DNA of 64,000 nucleotides from Astropecten irregularis. Its lineage: Eukaryota > Echinodermata > Asteroidea > Paxillosida > Astropectinidae. This document shows, one piece after another, positions 32,874 to 45,000 of this stretch; position 1 is the stretch's first letter, and every line of letters begins with the position of its first letter. The notes under the pieces are model-generated. The model had not been told where the DNA came from. It was given only the letters and a program-made list of their open reading frames with translations, and did not search any database. The stretch covers positions 248,001-312,000 of the forward strand of contig OZ020255.1 in the NCBI GenBank assembly GCA_963971285.1, given 5' to 3'. A program made the position numbers and the translations under genes.

Positions 32874-33231
32874 TTAAAGTTATCATACTTTGGTAGCATA
32901 CCGAAGCAGAAATCTTTACAGATTTACCTATAACGTACAGGGTATAAGGATGGTGATGGTAGAAACATGTCGTTAAAATGTTTCTGCTGTAGGCCTATTA
33001 TCCAGAAAAGAGTAAAACCAATGACCCAAAAACAATTTTGATCTTTTGAAGATAAAAAATAACGGTGAAAAGATTGTAAAAAATACTGTGGGCGTTTTTC
33101 ACTGCTTCCTCAGAAAGTGGGCACCGTATGGGACTACAATTTTCACATATGACTGTTACTTTATCTTCCCTGATATTTTGGCTCAATCTGCATTTCTTTG
33201 ACAAAAAAAAACAAAGTATGATATTACCTTG
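32874..33231 (+). repeat. TTAA MITE, family A
   Basis: TTAA at 32874, then the family A body. The right terminus has decayed to 'accttgaa'. Confidence 0.75.
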
Positions 33232-33368
33232 AATGACATGACAGAGTAGGCCTACTACTATAGGATGTTACACAATAGGCCTAAATCCCTACACTGTTTT
33301 AAATTAATTTCTATGTCTTGTAAGTACTTGCGTAATGCAATCAACATTGACACATTGGTTGTCCTTGT

Positions 33369-34540
33369 TTATGTGAAAACCCACTTTTTTAACCATCGTC
33401 GACATTTTTCAACGGATGAATCGTGTACATGAGATTGAATCTGCCTATCAGTTGCATTGAATGTACCCTCTTCGTGGGACCCATTGATATCAGGGAGACC
33501 TGTAAATCGACTGTCATATCCAGGATATGTAATCTCAAAGGACTTTTCTCTTCCGAGTTGCCAATCCGTAGAAACTGACTCTGAATGTTTCCATGTTGGG
33601 TTTGTCGTGTCTAGGGATGGTCTATCTATTTCCAGTGACTGCATCTGTTCTCCTGGGGGTGTCAGGGTTTGAGGAATGTGATTATTTCCATGATGGCGAT
33701 CTTTAGATTGGTTTGACTGGCTGGAGTGATGGTAACTGGCGAGGCCTGAGGAATCACGCTCTCTAGTCATTGCTGGACGAGTATGACCCTCATTGCCATC
33801 AGTGAAAAGATACCGTCCAGCTCTTGTGTTTAGAGAATTTGAGCTTGTTTGCCTCGGCGGGTACTTGTTGTCCTGTGACTTCGTCAAATGGTCGTCCTTA
33901 TATCTCTCTCTTGATGTATGTACTCGTAGGATACTAGCATGGTTGTGTAAAGCTGCTTTGGGAGAACGGCTGCTTGGGCTAGTGTGCTTTCCCGATGCTA
34001 GTCGTCTTGTAGAAGAACTAGCTGAGCTGCAGTTTGCTAGAGAATCTGTTTGCAAGTTTCCCTCTGATCGTTTAGGTCTTTTGGGTCCGTTTGATAAACG
34101 TTCAGCATCAACGATCAATGGATGGCCATCAATACTAGAAATCAGTTTACCAGTCAAACCTCTCTTGGTATCACTCGTGTGAGGTCTGTTTGCAGAATTT
34201 CTTTCATCAATGTTAGGGAACTTGAAGTTTCGAGACGATTTAGCATCCGTTTTTGGATGGTGCCCATCTGTTGAACCGAGTACTGTCTGTACAATGGAAT
34301 CTTGGAATACTTGACTCCTTTCTCTACTGATTTGTGCCATGACTAACCTGGCCTGCATAGATGAATCCAGACAGCTTATAGGCCGTCTATTCTGGGATCT
34401 CAGGAGCTCTTTCTGCGGACTAGTGCGCCTTTTACCCCGGCTCGTACCCTTGCTTCGATGGCATCGTTCTCCAGACGCCGGTGCTTTGTGTGTGACATCA
34501 GAACGATATTCCATTCGGGACTTAAGGTTTTGGAAAGGTC
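33369..34540 (-). CDS. terminal exon of an unrecognised Ser/Arg/Lys-rich protein
   Basis: The open frame runs from an acceptor-like 'ataatttgcag' (exon start 34540) to a stop at 33369, ~390 codons. An internal ATG at 34514 could also start a 381-residue protein. I do not recognise the family. Visible features are a basic N-terminal part (KGTSRGKRRTSPQKELL), many Ser/His/Asn-rich low-complexity stretches, no membrane segment or signal peptide, and a compact C-terminus ending KCRRWLKKWVFT, which looks conserved rather than random. Such composition suggests an intrinsically disordered nuclear or cytoskeletal protein. Length and balanced codon use argue that it is real. It follows KLHL10 on the same strand and converges with UBR3. 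Upstream exons were not found. Confidence 0.6.
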
Positions 34541-35377
34541 CTGCAAATTATGTCCATTAAATACCGACAAAATTGCAGCAGTACTACTGGTATGTCCATA
34601 GAAGCTCGTAGTAGCACAGGCTGAGTGTTCAATGTTGTACCATGGTTGTACAATCTCCAGGATTCAGCTTCTGACACAAAGCCGGCGCCTGTGTTTTTTC
34701 CTCCAACACAAACAAACAGACGAACCAAGAACCTTAAAATACTCCAAGCAAAGTCGGCGACTTAAATCTTGTTTAAATGTTCTGCCTGAATACACTTGTT
34801 AGGTTAACAGGCATTACATGCACCAGGTGAAGCAAATATACTTAATATACTAGCTATGATAATATTTCCTTACCTATGACAACATTGGTAACCATGTAAC
34901 TTCAGTTATGCACACATACTCCCAGTCTATACCTAATTGCACGTTCCGTTATACCAATGCATATTGACATTACCTGAATATATACACATTGTATTTGTAG
35001 GTGGCTTGCAGCACCAGACATGATCCCATAGGCTCAGCGTGTTTACAATCTGTCACTATGTTTACCATGTCTACCGATAACGCTATTATTAATTCAGTCC
35101 TCAAGTTTCTGCTGGTTTTTATATTTGTATAAACGATCAGTTTGCTTAATTGAATTTCAATGGGTAGGACATGGCCTTTTCAAGTAGATAGCAAACCTAC
35201 AGCGATCGAAGGTCGGGTACCGTTAAAGTGACGGTGCGCAGATTTTGTTCGTAAGAAATATTCCACAAAAGATAACCAATGTTAAGCCAAATTAAAGTAG
35301 AAAATGATTTAACTTTATCAGTTTGCGTTCAAGCATTTCCAATTAAATCCAATCAGAGATAGGGAAATTTCTACGCA
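34541..35377. other. gene-free stretch
   Basis: It may hold 5' exons or the promoter of the 33.4-34.5 kb gene. Nothing is supportable from sequence alone. Confidence 0.35.
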
Positions 35378-35455
35378 GAACCTGTACGATATTCAGAAGG
35401 TCGCCGGTTCGAATCCCACTCCAGTCAGTTTTTCTTTGTTCACTTTTCAATGAAT
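35378..35455 (+). repeat. tRNA-derived SINE, 3' half
   Basis: cctgtacgatattcagaagg, then B box ggttcgaatccc, then the family tail ctttgttcacttttcaatga. It is the same family as 9514-9691. Confidence 0.8.
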
Positions 35456-35607
35456 TAAAACTCTAGTTTAAAAACAAATGAAGAATGACTTCTTTACCCG
35501 ACACAGCGCTCTTTTATTAAACTTAACCAAATTATGATAACAGTGCAGGCGATATGTGGTGATCCTTAAAATGAACGTCTGTGATATTAGGCCTATAAGA
35601 ATGATTA

Positions 35608-35960
35608 TTAAAATGTACTATCATACTTTGGTAGCATACCGAAACAGACATCTTCACAGATTTACCTACAACTTACAAGGTATAAAGATGGTGATGGTAG
35701 AAACAAACAATTTCTGCCTGAAATGCTGTATTTATCCAGGAAGGAGTGAAACCAATGTCCAAAATTATTTTTGATCTTTTAAAGATCAACAATAACAACA
35801 GATTTTTAAAATACTGTGGCCGTTTTTCACTGTTTTCTCACAAAGTGGGCACCGTATGGGACTGGAATTTTCACAAATGACTGTAACTGTATCTTCCTTG
35901 ATATTTTTGCCCATGAATCTGTATCTCTTTGAGAAAACCAAAGTATGATATTACCTGTAA
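35608..35960 (+). repeat. TTAA MITE, family A
   Basis: TTAA then a diverged left end (aaatgtactatcatactttg). The right end is gtatgatattacctgtaa. Confidence 0.8.
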
Positions 35961-36683
35961 TACAAGTAGGCCTACATATTATATTGTAAGTCTTTGGCCG
36001 TTTGGTATGTGACTTAGCTTCTTAATGTGCATAGGAAATACTTAGAGAAAACTGTACAACAAATCGCCTTTGAATTGAGCTTAAAAATTACTTTTGCTGT
36101 CGGTTAAATAATTGCACTTTATGTGCGAAGTCCCATTGTCCGTTAAAACCCTTAGACATTTTCAGGAAGAATCTTACTGGTATTTTGGCAATACATTAAT
36201 CTTTCTATTCATTTTGTGATACCAGGTTTAACGAATGAATAGAAATAGGCCTATATTTACATAGCTATATACATTGAATGCCTGTTAGACTTACAACATG
36301 ATTAAGACATGGTATTTACAATTACATATTTACAATATTTACAATATTTACAAATAATATGATATTACCTCTTCACAATATGAATAATTCAGTCATGCCT
36401 CTTTATTAGAATTAACCCTGTAAGCCTAGTATTTATTATGAATATGTTTAGCATTCCTGTGTGTCATTGGGTCCTATGTGCTGCGTGCGTAGGTTTCCGA
36501 ACCACGTTTTGGATTTTGTTTTATATTCGTGCTTAAAACAAACCTGTTGTGAAAGAATTTCATGGTACAACTTCAATAAAATATTCCTCTACCTCGTTGA
36601 GAATTTAACATACGTTTTCTGGATAAATGACCCCATGTTGAATTGGCCCCAAACCGACTTCAGCCCATACGGCTCTTTTCGGC
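35961..36683. other. gene-free stretch downstream of KLHL10
   Basis: AT-rich. A 91-codon plus-strand frame at 36461-36736 is not supported as a gene. Confidence 0.4.
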
Positions 36684-36689
36684 TTTATT
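36684..36689 (-). terminator. candidate polyadenylation signal for KLHL10
   Basis: TTTATT on the given strand (AATAAA on the minus strand), 124 bases past the KLHL10 stop. Confidence 0.6.
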
Positions 36690-36812
36690 TATTTGTTGTT
36701 GCGCTTCGCCAAACCCATCATCAATCTCTGAAGTAATACTACTGAGCATCATAAACCCCACCCCTTCGAACCTATGAGCACCTCCACGCGCTTCTCATAA
36801 GGGTCTCCAAGT

Positions 36813-39800
36813 TCATATCCTAGCAGGTCTTCTCTCCCTCGGTGGCCGTCGGTGATTAGGAGGCCTGTCCGGAAACTGGACCTCCTCTTCATCCTCAATG
36901 TCTTCATCATCTTCATCTTCGTCTTCATCTTCATCCTCTGCCTCATCTTCGTCCTCATCTATTTCCTCTTCACCGTCATCAATGTCTCCCTGTACGAGTG
37001 CCTCGTTCTCTTCCTGAGCAGGGAATTCCATCAGCTCTGGCATCGCAGCAGCTAGGAGTCAATTGATTCAGATGATAATCGGCCATGAGAGATGCTGGCA
37101 AAGTAACCAGGGGTCGATTTCTCCAAGCCCTACGATCGATCGTAACTCGAATTACGAAGGACAACCCATCGTAGGGGGCCTATCCTGCTGCAATGCATCA
37201 AAGATCCCACGATTTATATTAAGTTACGATGAGTTTTGTGAAATCGACCCATACTCCATTAAATACGTTTGGAATCAGCTCATTCTAATATTAATATTCA
37301 GTGTCTTGGGTCTCTGGTGAACATCCATTCGTTGGTTCTGACACCAAACACCGTTTGTCGGATGTTTGCTTGGATCAGTGCTCCATACATACGATCCAGA
37401 GGAATTTAAAAGCATATCACATGATTGGTAAATGCCACAAAGCACCGAATTCTCTCGGGCGGGTCATGTGAGAACAGTAACTGATTTTGTTTCCTCTCAC
37501 CATTGACCATGAGCATCATGGAGTCACTCTCCTGAGGACGAACAGAGCACACTGTTCGGAACTTCGAGATAATACCAGCGGTTCTTCTCGGAACCACACA
37601 CTCTCACAGAAGAGATAACTTGGTGTCACCGCAAACCTACCTTCTTCTTCTTCTTCTTCTTTTTTCATTGACCATGAGCCTGCTATCAAGAAAGTAAACC
37701 ATTAAGTTCCTCACCTACACGTGCATCGACTTCCTCCTCAATGCGAGCAGGTTCAGGTGCTGGCAGCGCCGCCTGCACAGCAGCATCATTGTTCTGCCTC
37801 TGCTGCTGTCCAGCTGCCAGTCCACGGTGGTGTTGATGGGCTTGCTGGTGGGCATTTGAGTCTGACTGGTCCGGTGGTAAGGATGGAGGGGGTAGGTCAC
37901 AGTCTCGAGGCCAGGTGAACTCTCGGACGTTGGTCAAGCCTTCAACCAGGCCGATACTCAAGGCACTGCGGTACACGTTCATGTCACAAGCGTCATACCT
38001 ATGATGGATCCAAAAATAAAAAAATCAGGCAATGGTACTTTACTCAAGGACCGACAACACAATGCATCTTATAACCATCTTGCAACTCTTATTGGTTGAC
38101 CATTCCTTATGTAAAGGTGTGTCAACTTTGTGAGAGACCACGCCCACCTTGATTGATGCATCCAATTAAGGAGACCACGCCCACCTTGATTGATGCATCC
38201 AATTTAGGAGACCACGCCCACCTTAATTGATGCGTCCAATTCAGGAAGCCACGCCCACCTTGATTGATGCGTCCAATTCAGGAGACCACGCCCACCTTGA
38301 TTGATGCATCCAATTCAGGAGACCACGCCCACCTTGATTGATGCATTCAATTTAGGAGACCACGCCCACCTTAATTGATGCGTCCAATTCAGGTGCCACG
38401 CCCACCTTTATTGATGCGTCCAATTCAGGAGACCACGCCCACCTTGATTGATGCATCCAATTCAGGAAACGTTCTGAAAATGTCCCTTTATTCAGCCTTT
38501 GAAACGCGTCAGGCCCTACTAACTCCAAGCCTTTAATAAAGCTGATAAAATGTCTAAAAAGTGGAGTCTTCGGCTCACCATTCTTCGTTATCTGGATCGT
38601 AGCATTCCACGTTAAAGATGGTTGTGATACCATTAAAGCCACCAATCACGAAGATCATATCATCCAACACGATGGAGCCAAAGTTACTACGATGGATGTA
38701 CATACTAGGACAGGCGGTCCACTGTGCAGTATCTACCGTCCATCGCTCCATGGTGTTTAGTCTGGTCAGGCCATTGAATCCACCTGCGCCGTTGGTTACA
38801 GTCATAGGACAGTCAGATACAATGTACATTCGTTATTTTAAGCAATCAATAGCTTCGCTCGTGGGTCATAGAGCCAAGTTTAATCTTCAATTTTCAATTT
38901 CAAAGCGTTGCACAATAATTCTTATTTCACTTTACCAAAATCAGAATAGGAGAATCCGTACATTAACTGATAAAAGATACATTTTGTGATGTAGACAAAA
39001 TGTTCTACGGTGCTCACTTTTGGTCCCTTTACAAAGTCATTTTATCGCCCCACTAACTATTGCACTTTATGGCACAGTCCTTTTACGATAACACCATACC
39101 ACTGCGATACGTCTCACGGTCTGCGATCGTTTATGAAACGATCGGAATGATTTGAGCAGGCGTAGAAGTTTCACTTACCGACTGCATAAACGTAGTCCCT
39201 GAAAGACACACAGCCTACACCGCTCCTACGGCTGCCCATACGGGGCAGATCACGCCATTCTCTGGTTACTGGATCAAACAGTTCCGTGGTGTTCAAACAC
39301 TCATTACCATTGAAGCCACCTATGATGACGATGCAGCCAGCTACGGAGCATGCTGATGCATCACTGCGATGGTGATTCATGGGCTGGATCAGAGACCATT
39401 GGTTGGTTCCTGGTTCATATCTGGGGCAAATATTGGTGAAAATATTGCTCTTTAGATCGCTGTCATTATACAAATGTTGGTCACCTTCAACACCTCGGCT
39501 CAGGCTCCCACTCAGGCCTTGACTCCACAACGTGCATCCATCTTAAAATTAGCTTTAGCTACTTAGAATCGAAGTTCATATTCTGTTACCAAGGAAGAAA
39601 GCAGAGATTCTCCAACGAAAAACAGCAACGTGTATTTTAATCTTCTAGCTGAAAGTGAGCGAAGCTCGAGTGTAGGTTTGCAGAACGGCTGTTGTTGAAC
39701 GACGACAGACATCTTTCACAAAGAGGACTCGAAGCCCCTCCCTTACCTTAATTAAACCCTCTTAACTGCCTCTATTCTGAAAAATGAACCTCTCTTGTCA

Positions 39801-42800
39801 ATAAGTGTACCTTTCTACAGATCGTAGTCGTGTATGGCCATCGAAGCCGCCCATAGCATACATGCAGCCACCCAGTACGACAACACTGACATAGCATCGT
39901 CTGGAGTTCATAGGGGCGACCTCCCTCCAAGCACGGCTCAATGGATCAAACATCCGTACGCTGTTGAAATACTGGTTACTATCGAAACCGCCTGGAATAT
40001 TTCAAGTATGAATGTAGTCAAGAAGTACTAGTTAGTAATTGCAAAAAGGTTGAGCGATACTCGTTGTCAGTTGCCCAATGTCTTACGTGTAGGCACACTA
40101 GATATAACCGAAATTCATCTTTTCCACTTAGATTAAGGCCCTAGGCCTAGTACTAGTAGGCCCACTGGCGTAGACAGGGGGGGGGGGCAGGGGGCCAGCC
40201 CCCCCCCCCCCTATTCATCCCCTAAAAAAAATAATAAAAAGGTCTGAGGGCCTTCGAAATCCTTCGTCAGAGTAATCTCACAAACACGCAGTGTCACGAA
40301 ATTTCTCACTCACCGATAACGAAGAGGTTGGTACCGAGCACAGCTACGCCCATGTATGCCCTGGGCTTGTTGTTGATTGTATCCAGTAGAACCCAGCGAT
40401 CAGCACGTGTATCGTAACACTCGATGGCACTGGTCGGGCTCCCGCCGCTCCAACCACCCACAGCAAACAGTACCTTGTACGGCAGACGGGGACGAGATAC
40501 CACCTAGTTCACAGTTGACGAACCAGTCGACAATTTTCATTAATATTGCTTATGCAGTGAACTTGGTATAACACCAAAATCTAACATTATCATTAAGCTG
40601 TTGTCTGTTACAACAGTTTTATTTGTTAGGTTGTTTGGGGAAAGAGAGCATCTATTCCAACCTGATGGTTGGAAACTGCATATCATAGCAATGGAGAGAT
40701 GTCATTCAGAGAGATCTCTCACTCCTAGACACTGGGTGGTCAGTTGAAGACACAGAAGTGGCAGCTCAAGACCGGTCAATTTGAAGTTGTTCTCAAGTCA
40801 GGCAGCAAGTGCAGATAATGCATGAAGCTTTCCAGTTAGTCAATTTGGCTTTCTTGTGAGTGGTAGGCCTACGCAATTTCAGATCAACGTTTTGTGAAAT
40901 CCCTCGTCAGATGTAATCTCACAGACATGAAGGTGTCACGAATATATTTTTCAGATAATGCATGAATCTTTCTAGTTAGTTAGGTAGTTAGTTATAGCAA
41001 TAACCCGTTGAGTATTTTTTTCTCCAAATCACATTAAGGCTCCCTTACCTTGCTGGGTCCAACCGATCCTTCGTTGGCGTCGAAATTGTACGTATAATTG
41101 ATGGTCTGTACAATAACTGGTTTACACAGATCGTTGTTCTTGACGTATGGGTGTGCCTTGATGTTATTCATGAAGTAGTCCGTGTTGGACATACCAAGAC
41201 GAATGTGCATCAACAAACGGGGCATGAAGGCTTTCCGATCCGTCTCGTTGTAACGTATCTATCCATAAAAAAAACAGTGATCACTGATGTTAAAGGTATA
41301 ATGCATGATTGGTAAAGGTCACAGGACAGCACTCACACTTTGTCTGATCGAGCATGTACATGAGCCTGTGAAAATTTGAGCTCAATCGGACATCTGAGTC
41401 ACGAGAAAAAAAGCGAAAACCCGACTCATTTTTTCTTAGAATGGATTTGATCTTACCCCGAGATCCAAACTGTTTTTGGTCTTTGTTTTACGATGGTGGA
41501 AATATTTTTAAAGTATGTTTCTGCCAGCACAATCTTCATACCCTGAAAGTTATCTGTAAATCTGTGAACATTTCTGTTTGGGTACGTTCCAAATCCTGTA
41601 CTGTGCCTTGTATGTATAACAATCCAATAAGGCTTAAGATGTTGCGGTTATTTTTGAAGCAAGTTATGGTGCAATATCTGAATGATTTTGGTCATCCGGA
41701 ATGTGGTCATAGCTTACCCATCGCAGCACAGCCTCAAATACGTACTCCTCCATCTTTACATTCAACTGGTCCTCATACAATAACTCCACCAGCTCATCCA
41801 CTGTAAGTGACAGGAATTCTTCGGACTCTGGAAGGAGCACGATCTCCTCGAAGTGGACCAAGATGAACTTGAAGGCCGTCTCCTGGAGCTTGAAACAGAA
41901 GTACATCTTCGCAAAACGCCAGATACCGATGCAGTTATCAGCACCCAGGTGGTTTATGAGGAACTCACTGCACTGGTGAACCAGACCTGTAAAGGAAGGA
42001 CAGTGACACTTAAGCTGTCTAGAATAATTCTGTTGGAAACAAGAATTCAGCACGGCCTTTATGCAAGCGAATGTCAGCGAGGAAGCCCTCGTCCCTTGGT
42101 ATCAGCAGAGCCGTAGGTCTACACCACGGCTTGATCTTAGCCTTAGGTTTCAAGCAACGCTATCATGTGGGAAGCCATTTGCCAAAATCACTCGTTAGCC
42201 AAAGCCTCCCAAAACCTGTGGTCCCCATCTGGTTGAGGCGAGCCTGGCCAGAAGTCAAATCTTTAAAGGCTCTCAGTTTACCGTTCAGCTTGAGGGCCTC
42301 GATGTGTAAACTGCTATATGGGCCCACCTATGGAAACCAACTCATGGGAAGCGCAGACGTGGTAAGCCTAAAACTACATGTATAGATGTCATTCAGGGAG
42401 ATCTCTCACTCCTAGACACTGGGTGGTCAGTTGAAGACGCAGAATGGCAGCTGAAGACCGGTCCATTTGGAAGTTTTTCTCAAGTCAGGCAGCAAGTGCA
42501 GATAATGCGGGGAGCTTTCCAGTTAGTTCGTTAGTGTGTAAAAGGAAGATGCTCACCTCCGACGTTGAACTGATCAGCAGCCGGTAGAAGCTCCTCCACA
42601 TTCTCGGCTGTTATCTTGACGTCCCTGGTGTAAGCATAGTCTAGAATGAGGCTCAGGAGGTGGGCTTTGGTGTTGGGAATATTCACCACTCGCTCCACGG
42701 TCTCATGCATGCCGTTAGTAAACAAAGCTCTGAAGTACGGACTGCAGGCTGCCAGGATGTTCCTAAGATGATCAGGGAGATCAAAACCCAAACTTCATCA

Positions 42801-43818
42801 AATCTGGAATCTGTCTGACTTGTGGATGAATTGTCCCAGTCTCCAGACAAGACTTTAGTGACAAATACACTCATCGATTGTAAACTTGTTTAGTTTAGTG
42901 AACATTTACACCTGTTAGACCAGTGAATGTGGAGCTTTGGCATGGAAAGCCTTGCATAAGATGAGTAAGGTATGGAAATCCACTCTGAGAGATGACATCA
43001 AGAGGAGATTATTTGTGGCAACTGTTGAGTCAGTACTCTTGTATGGTGCAGAGGCATGGACACTGACAGTACAACAAGAAAATGCCTTGGATGGATTGTA
43101 CACACTAGCATTCTCAGACATGCCTTAGATGTTTCATGGAAGGGTCATGTCACAAACATTGATCTTTATGTAAGATTTGATTGCCCAAACTGTCTGGTAA
43201 ACTACGAACCAGAAAGTTGAAATTTGCAGGACATAACATTCGTCACCCAGAACTACTAGCAAGTAAAGTAATCCGTTGGGAACCACGCCAAGGAACGAGA
43301 AAACGTGGTAGCAAGCAAACAAACTACATTAGCATGCTGAAGAGCGGCACTGGTACAAACAATATTGAGGAGCTAATGACTGTCATGCTGGATAGAGTGG
43401 CATGGAGGGGATATGTTCATGGTGACCGAGTAGGCATTGGTTAAATCGTAAATCCAATTGTCCCCCTGACATAGTAGCCTAGTAGGCCTAGTAGTAGGCC
43501 CTAGGTCTAGTACTAGTAGGCCTAGTAACGTTAGACCAGTGAGTTGTGGAAGGTGGAAGTGTGCCAAGGCCTAACGTTAGAGGCTAGGCTTGGTCTGGGG
43601 CTTGGTGTGCACAACTCGCCTCCTTGCCACAGAAGTCGATGGGCTACCTTCCATTAATTATTAATTCAATTCGTTTTATCATGGATTAATGAGATTTACC
43701 TGTGAGCAGGGAAGTCCTGCTCCTCGCATCTGAGTACGACATCGCAGAGCTGGCAGTTTTTCCTCAGTTCATCGAAGATACAAAAGGAATTGTAGCTCAC
43801 TCTTCGCTCTATAGACAT
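36813..43818 (-). CDS. KLHL10: KLHL10-type BTB-BACK-Kelch protein, complete, 10 exons
   Basis: Exons (minus order): 43818-43700, 42762-42557, 41986-41718, 41258-41049, 40503-40314, 39991-39811, 39420-39179, 38783-38579, 37998-37715, 37051-36813. Borders are AG/GT, phases agree throughout, and the total is 2145 nt (714 codons). The BTB domain covers residues 1-~108 (CDVV, AHRNILAACSPYFRALFTNG). BACK covers ~110-270 (DNCIGI, YFMNNIK). Kelch repeats cover ~280-560, each with a G-G followed by Y/F…W. The match to KLHL10 continues past the last blade (NVYRSALS…GLTNV), which separates it from other KLHLs. KLHL10 is a CUL3 substrate adaptor needed in developing sperm of mammals and flies; a male germline role here is inferred. 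Mammalian KLHL10 has ~608 residues. The extra ~100 here are a Gln/His-rich linker and a strongly acidic tail. The start ATG at 43818 leaves a short N-terminus before the BTB core. Confidence 0.93.
37106..37251. repeat. MITE, family D (KLHL10 intron 9)
   Basis: The ends are ggggtcgatttctccaagcc and gttttgtgaaatcgaccc. Confidence 0.8.
38130..38462 (+). repeat. 37-bp minisatellite in KLHL10 intron 8
   Basis: Nine tandem copies of ccacgcccaccttgattgat followed by gcatccaattcaggaga, with small variants and one shortened unit. It lies between KLHL10 exons 8 and 9. Confidence 0.9.
38784..39178. other. KLHL10 intron 7
   Basis: No repeat or exon recognised. A cgatcgtttatgaaacgatcg palindrome-like word occurs at ~39125-39146. 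Confidence 0.4.
39488..39690. repeat. degenerate MITE J (KLHL10 intron 6)
   Basis: ctcggctcaggctcccactc followed by a decayed J body (gtgcatccatcttaaaatta … cagcaacgtgtatttt). Confidence 0.6.
39992..40313. other. KLHL10 intron 5
   Basis: It holds a G-run/C-run patch at ~40163-40215 next to cactggcgtagac, possibly a decayed CAGTGGCGTA-type element, and taggcctag-like short palindromes. Confidence 0.4.
40698..40838 (+). repeat. duplicated intronic segment, copy 1
   Basis: A ~140-bp segment (tctcactcctagacactggg … gctttccagttagt) that recurs at 42388-42528 with few differences. Copy 1 is in KLHL10 intron 4 and copy 2 in intron 2. Confidence 0.8.
41290..41610 (-). repeat. TTAA MITE, family B, inverted (KLHL10 intron 3)
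   Basis: The B-specific half (cggacatctgagtcacgag) comes first and the shared half (gtaaatctgtgaaca…) second, opposite in orientation to the other B copies. The left TTAA is present; the right end has decayed. Confidence 0.8.
42388..42528 (+). repeat. duplicated intronic segment, copy 2
   Basis: This is the partner of 40698-40838. It lies immediately downstream of the exon 2 donor region of KLHL10. Confidence 0.8.
42916..43445 (+). mobile_element. LINE reverse-transcriptase C-terminal fragment, broken
   Basis: A plus-strand frame at ~42920-43128 reads WKSTLRDDIKRRLFVATVES followed by VLLYGAEAWTLT, the thumb region and 'LLYG-E-WTLT' motif of LINE reverse transcriptases. A shifted frame at 43181-43444 continues with LRTRKLKFAGHNIRH. 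It is truncated and frameshifted, in KLHL10 intron 1, antisense to the gene. Confidence 0.8.
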
Positions 43819-44251
43819 CGCAATGCATCCAAAGTCACCCAAACATTGCACCGCTGAGAACAATACGTCAGACCAGACGTTTTGAAGCAGATACCATAAA
43901 CTCAGAGTTGAAAAAGTTGTCTAAAATCGATTCTTGAGTGCTTGTCCGGATGTGGCAGCTTATTTTGGTCGCTTTTGTTTTGATTTTGGTGTTTCTGTGC
44001 GACATTTGGCGCGCTATGTAGGTTCTTACCGCCGCTGCGCCGTTGCCTTGACAAAAGAAATGCGGCGCGCGCGTAAGAAGGATGCCAGCATATAAGGCGC
44101 ACATTCATTGCATGAATGCAAGAGTGACGTCACAATCATTTTTTGGTGGTATTTTGTTCTTTACTAATTTTCTCACAGTGCGTAAATAACGTGGCATGTA
44201 CTATGCATATAGGACCATTGACTGATGTTGGAAAGTGGGTGATGGGAATTT
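43819..44251. other. upstream region of KLHL10
   Basis: Should hold the KLHL10 promoter. It is locally CG-rich at ~44000-44085 (gcgcgctatg, ccgccgctgcgccg, gcggcgcgcgcg), the most CpG-dense non-repeat patch nearby. No specific element can be named. Confidence 0.45.
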
Positions 44252-44385
44252 GGGCCTGTTTGTTTCGGACGAATCCTGCGGATCCGGATCCCATTTTTCG
44301 GATTCACCTCCTATGCAGGGTACGCTAAAATGGGATCCGGATCCGAAGGATTCATGATCCTTTGCGTGAAACAAACACAGCCCTA
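44252..44385. repeat. hairpin MITE, family E
   Basis: The ends gggcctgtttgtttcggacg and tgcgtgaaacaaacacagcc are inverted, with an inner ggatccggatcc word on both sides. Confidence 0.8.
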
Positions 44386-44499
44386 GGACACACCCATAAA
44401 TAAGCGTCGGGTACTGAAACATTAATGTGTGTACCCGTTAATATCTGATTGACTAGACCCTATAGAACTCAATAAAATTATCACAACAATCCTGAATCT

Positions 44500-44800
44500 A
44501 CAAAGGTACTATCAAACATTGGTAGCACACCAAAACAAAAAATAATCTTCATAGATTTACGTATAACTTACACGGTATTTAAGATGGTGCTGGTAGAAAC
44601 ATACCGTTAAAATTTGTCTGCCTGAAATTCTGTATTTATTAAGAAGTAAGTAAAACAACGAAATATTTTTTATCTTTTCTCAGAAAGTCGGCCTCGTATG
44701 GGACTGGGAATTTCACAGATGACTTTCACTGTATCTTTGTTGATATTATTGCCCATGAATCTGCATTTTTTTTTACTGAAACCAAAGTATGATAATACCA
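44500..44800 (+). repeat. TTAA MITE, family A, at the left edge of the transporter array
   Basis: The left end is caaaggtactatcaaacatt and the right end is accaaagtatgataatacca. The last ~20 bases of this right end, with the sequence after it, are repeated at the start of every later array unit (48603, 52563, 56543, 60521). Confidence 0.8.
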
Positions 44801-45000
44801 CAATATTAAGTCAATGACTGTTGCATAGAATCAACTACCTGCAACTCCAGTTAACCAATGGTTTGGAATATTAATATTATTGGTGCTACTTTCTCAGCAT
44901 ACTAATTACGCTTTGATTGAACTTTTGTTGGTGAAACGTCTATCTAAAGTCGCGCAGCTAAACCTGGATAACCCACATCGCTGATGGAACCGCCATGAAA

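Noticed and set aside
38352-38645. 97-codon minus-strand frame with LDASIKVGV repeats
   Set aside because: Translation of the 37-bp minisatellite in KLHL10 intron 8. The exon 8 donor lies before it.
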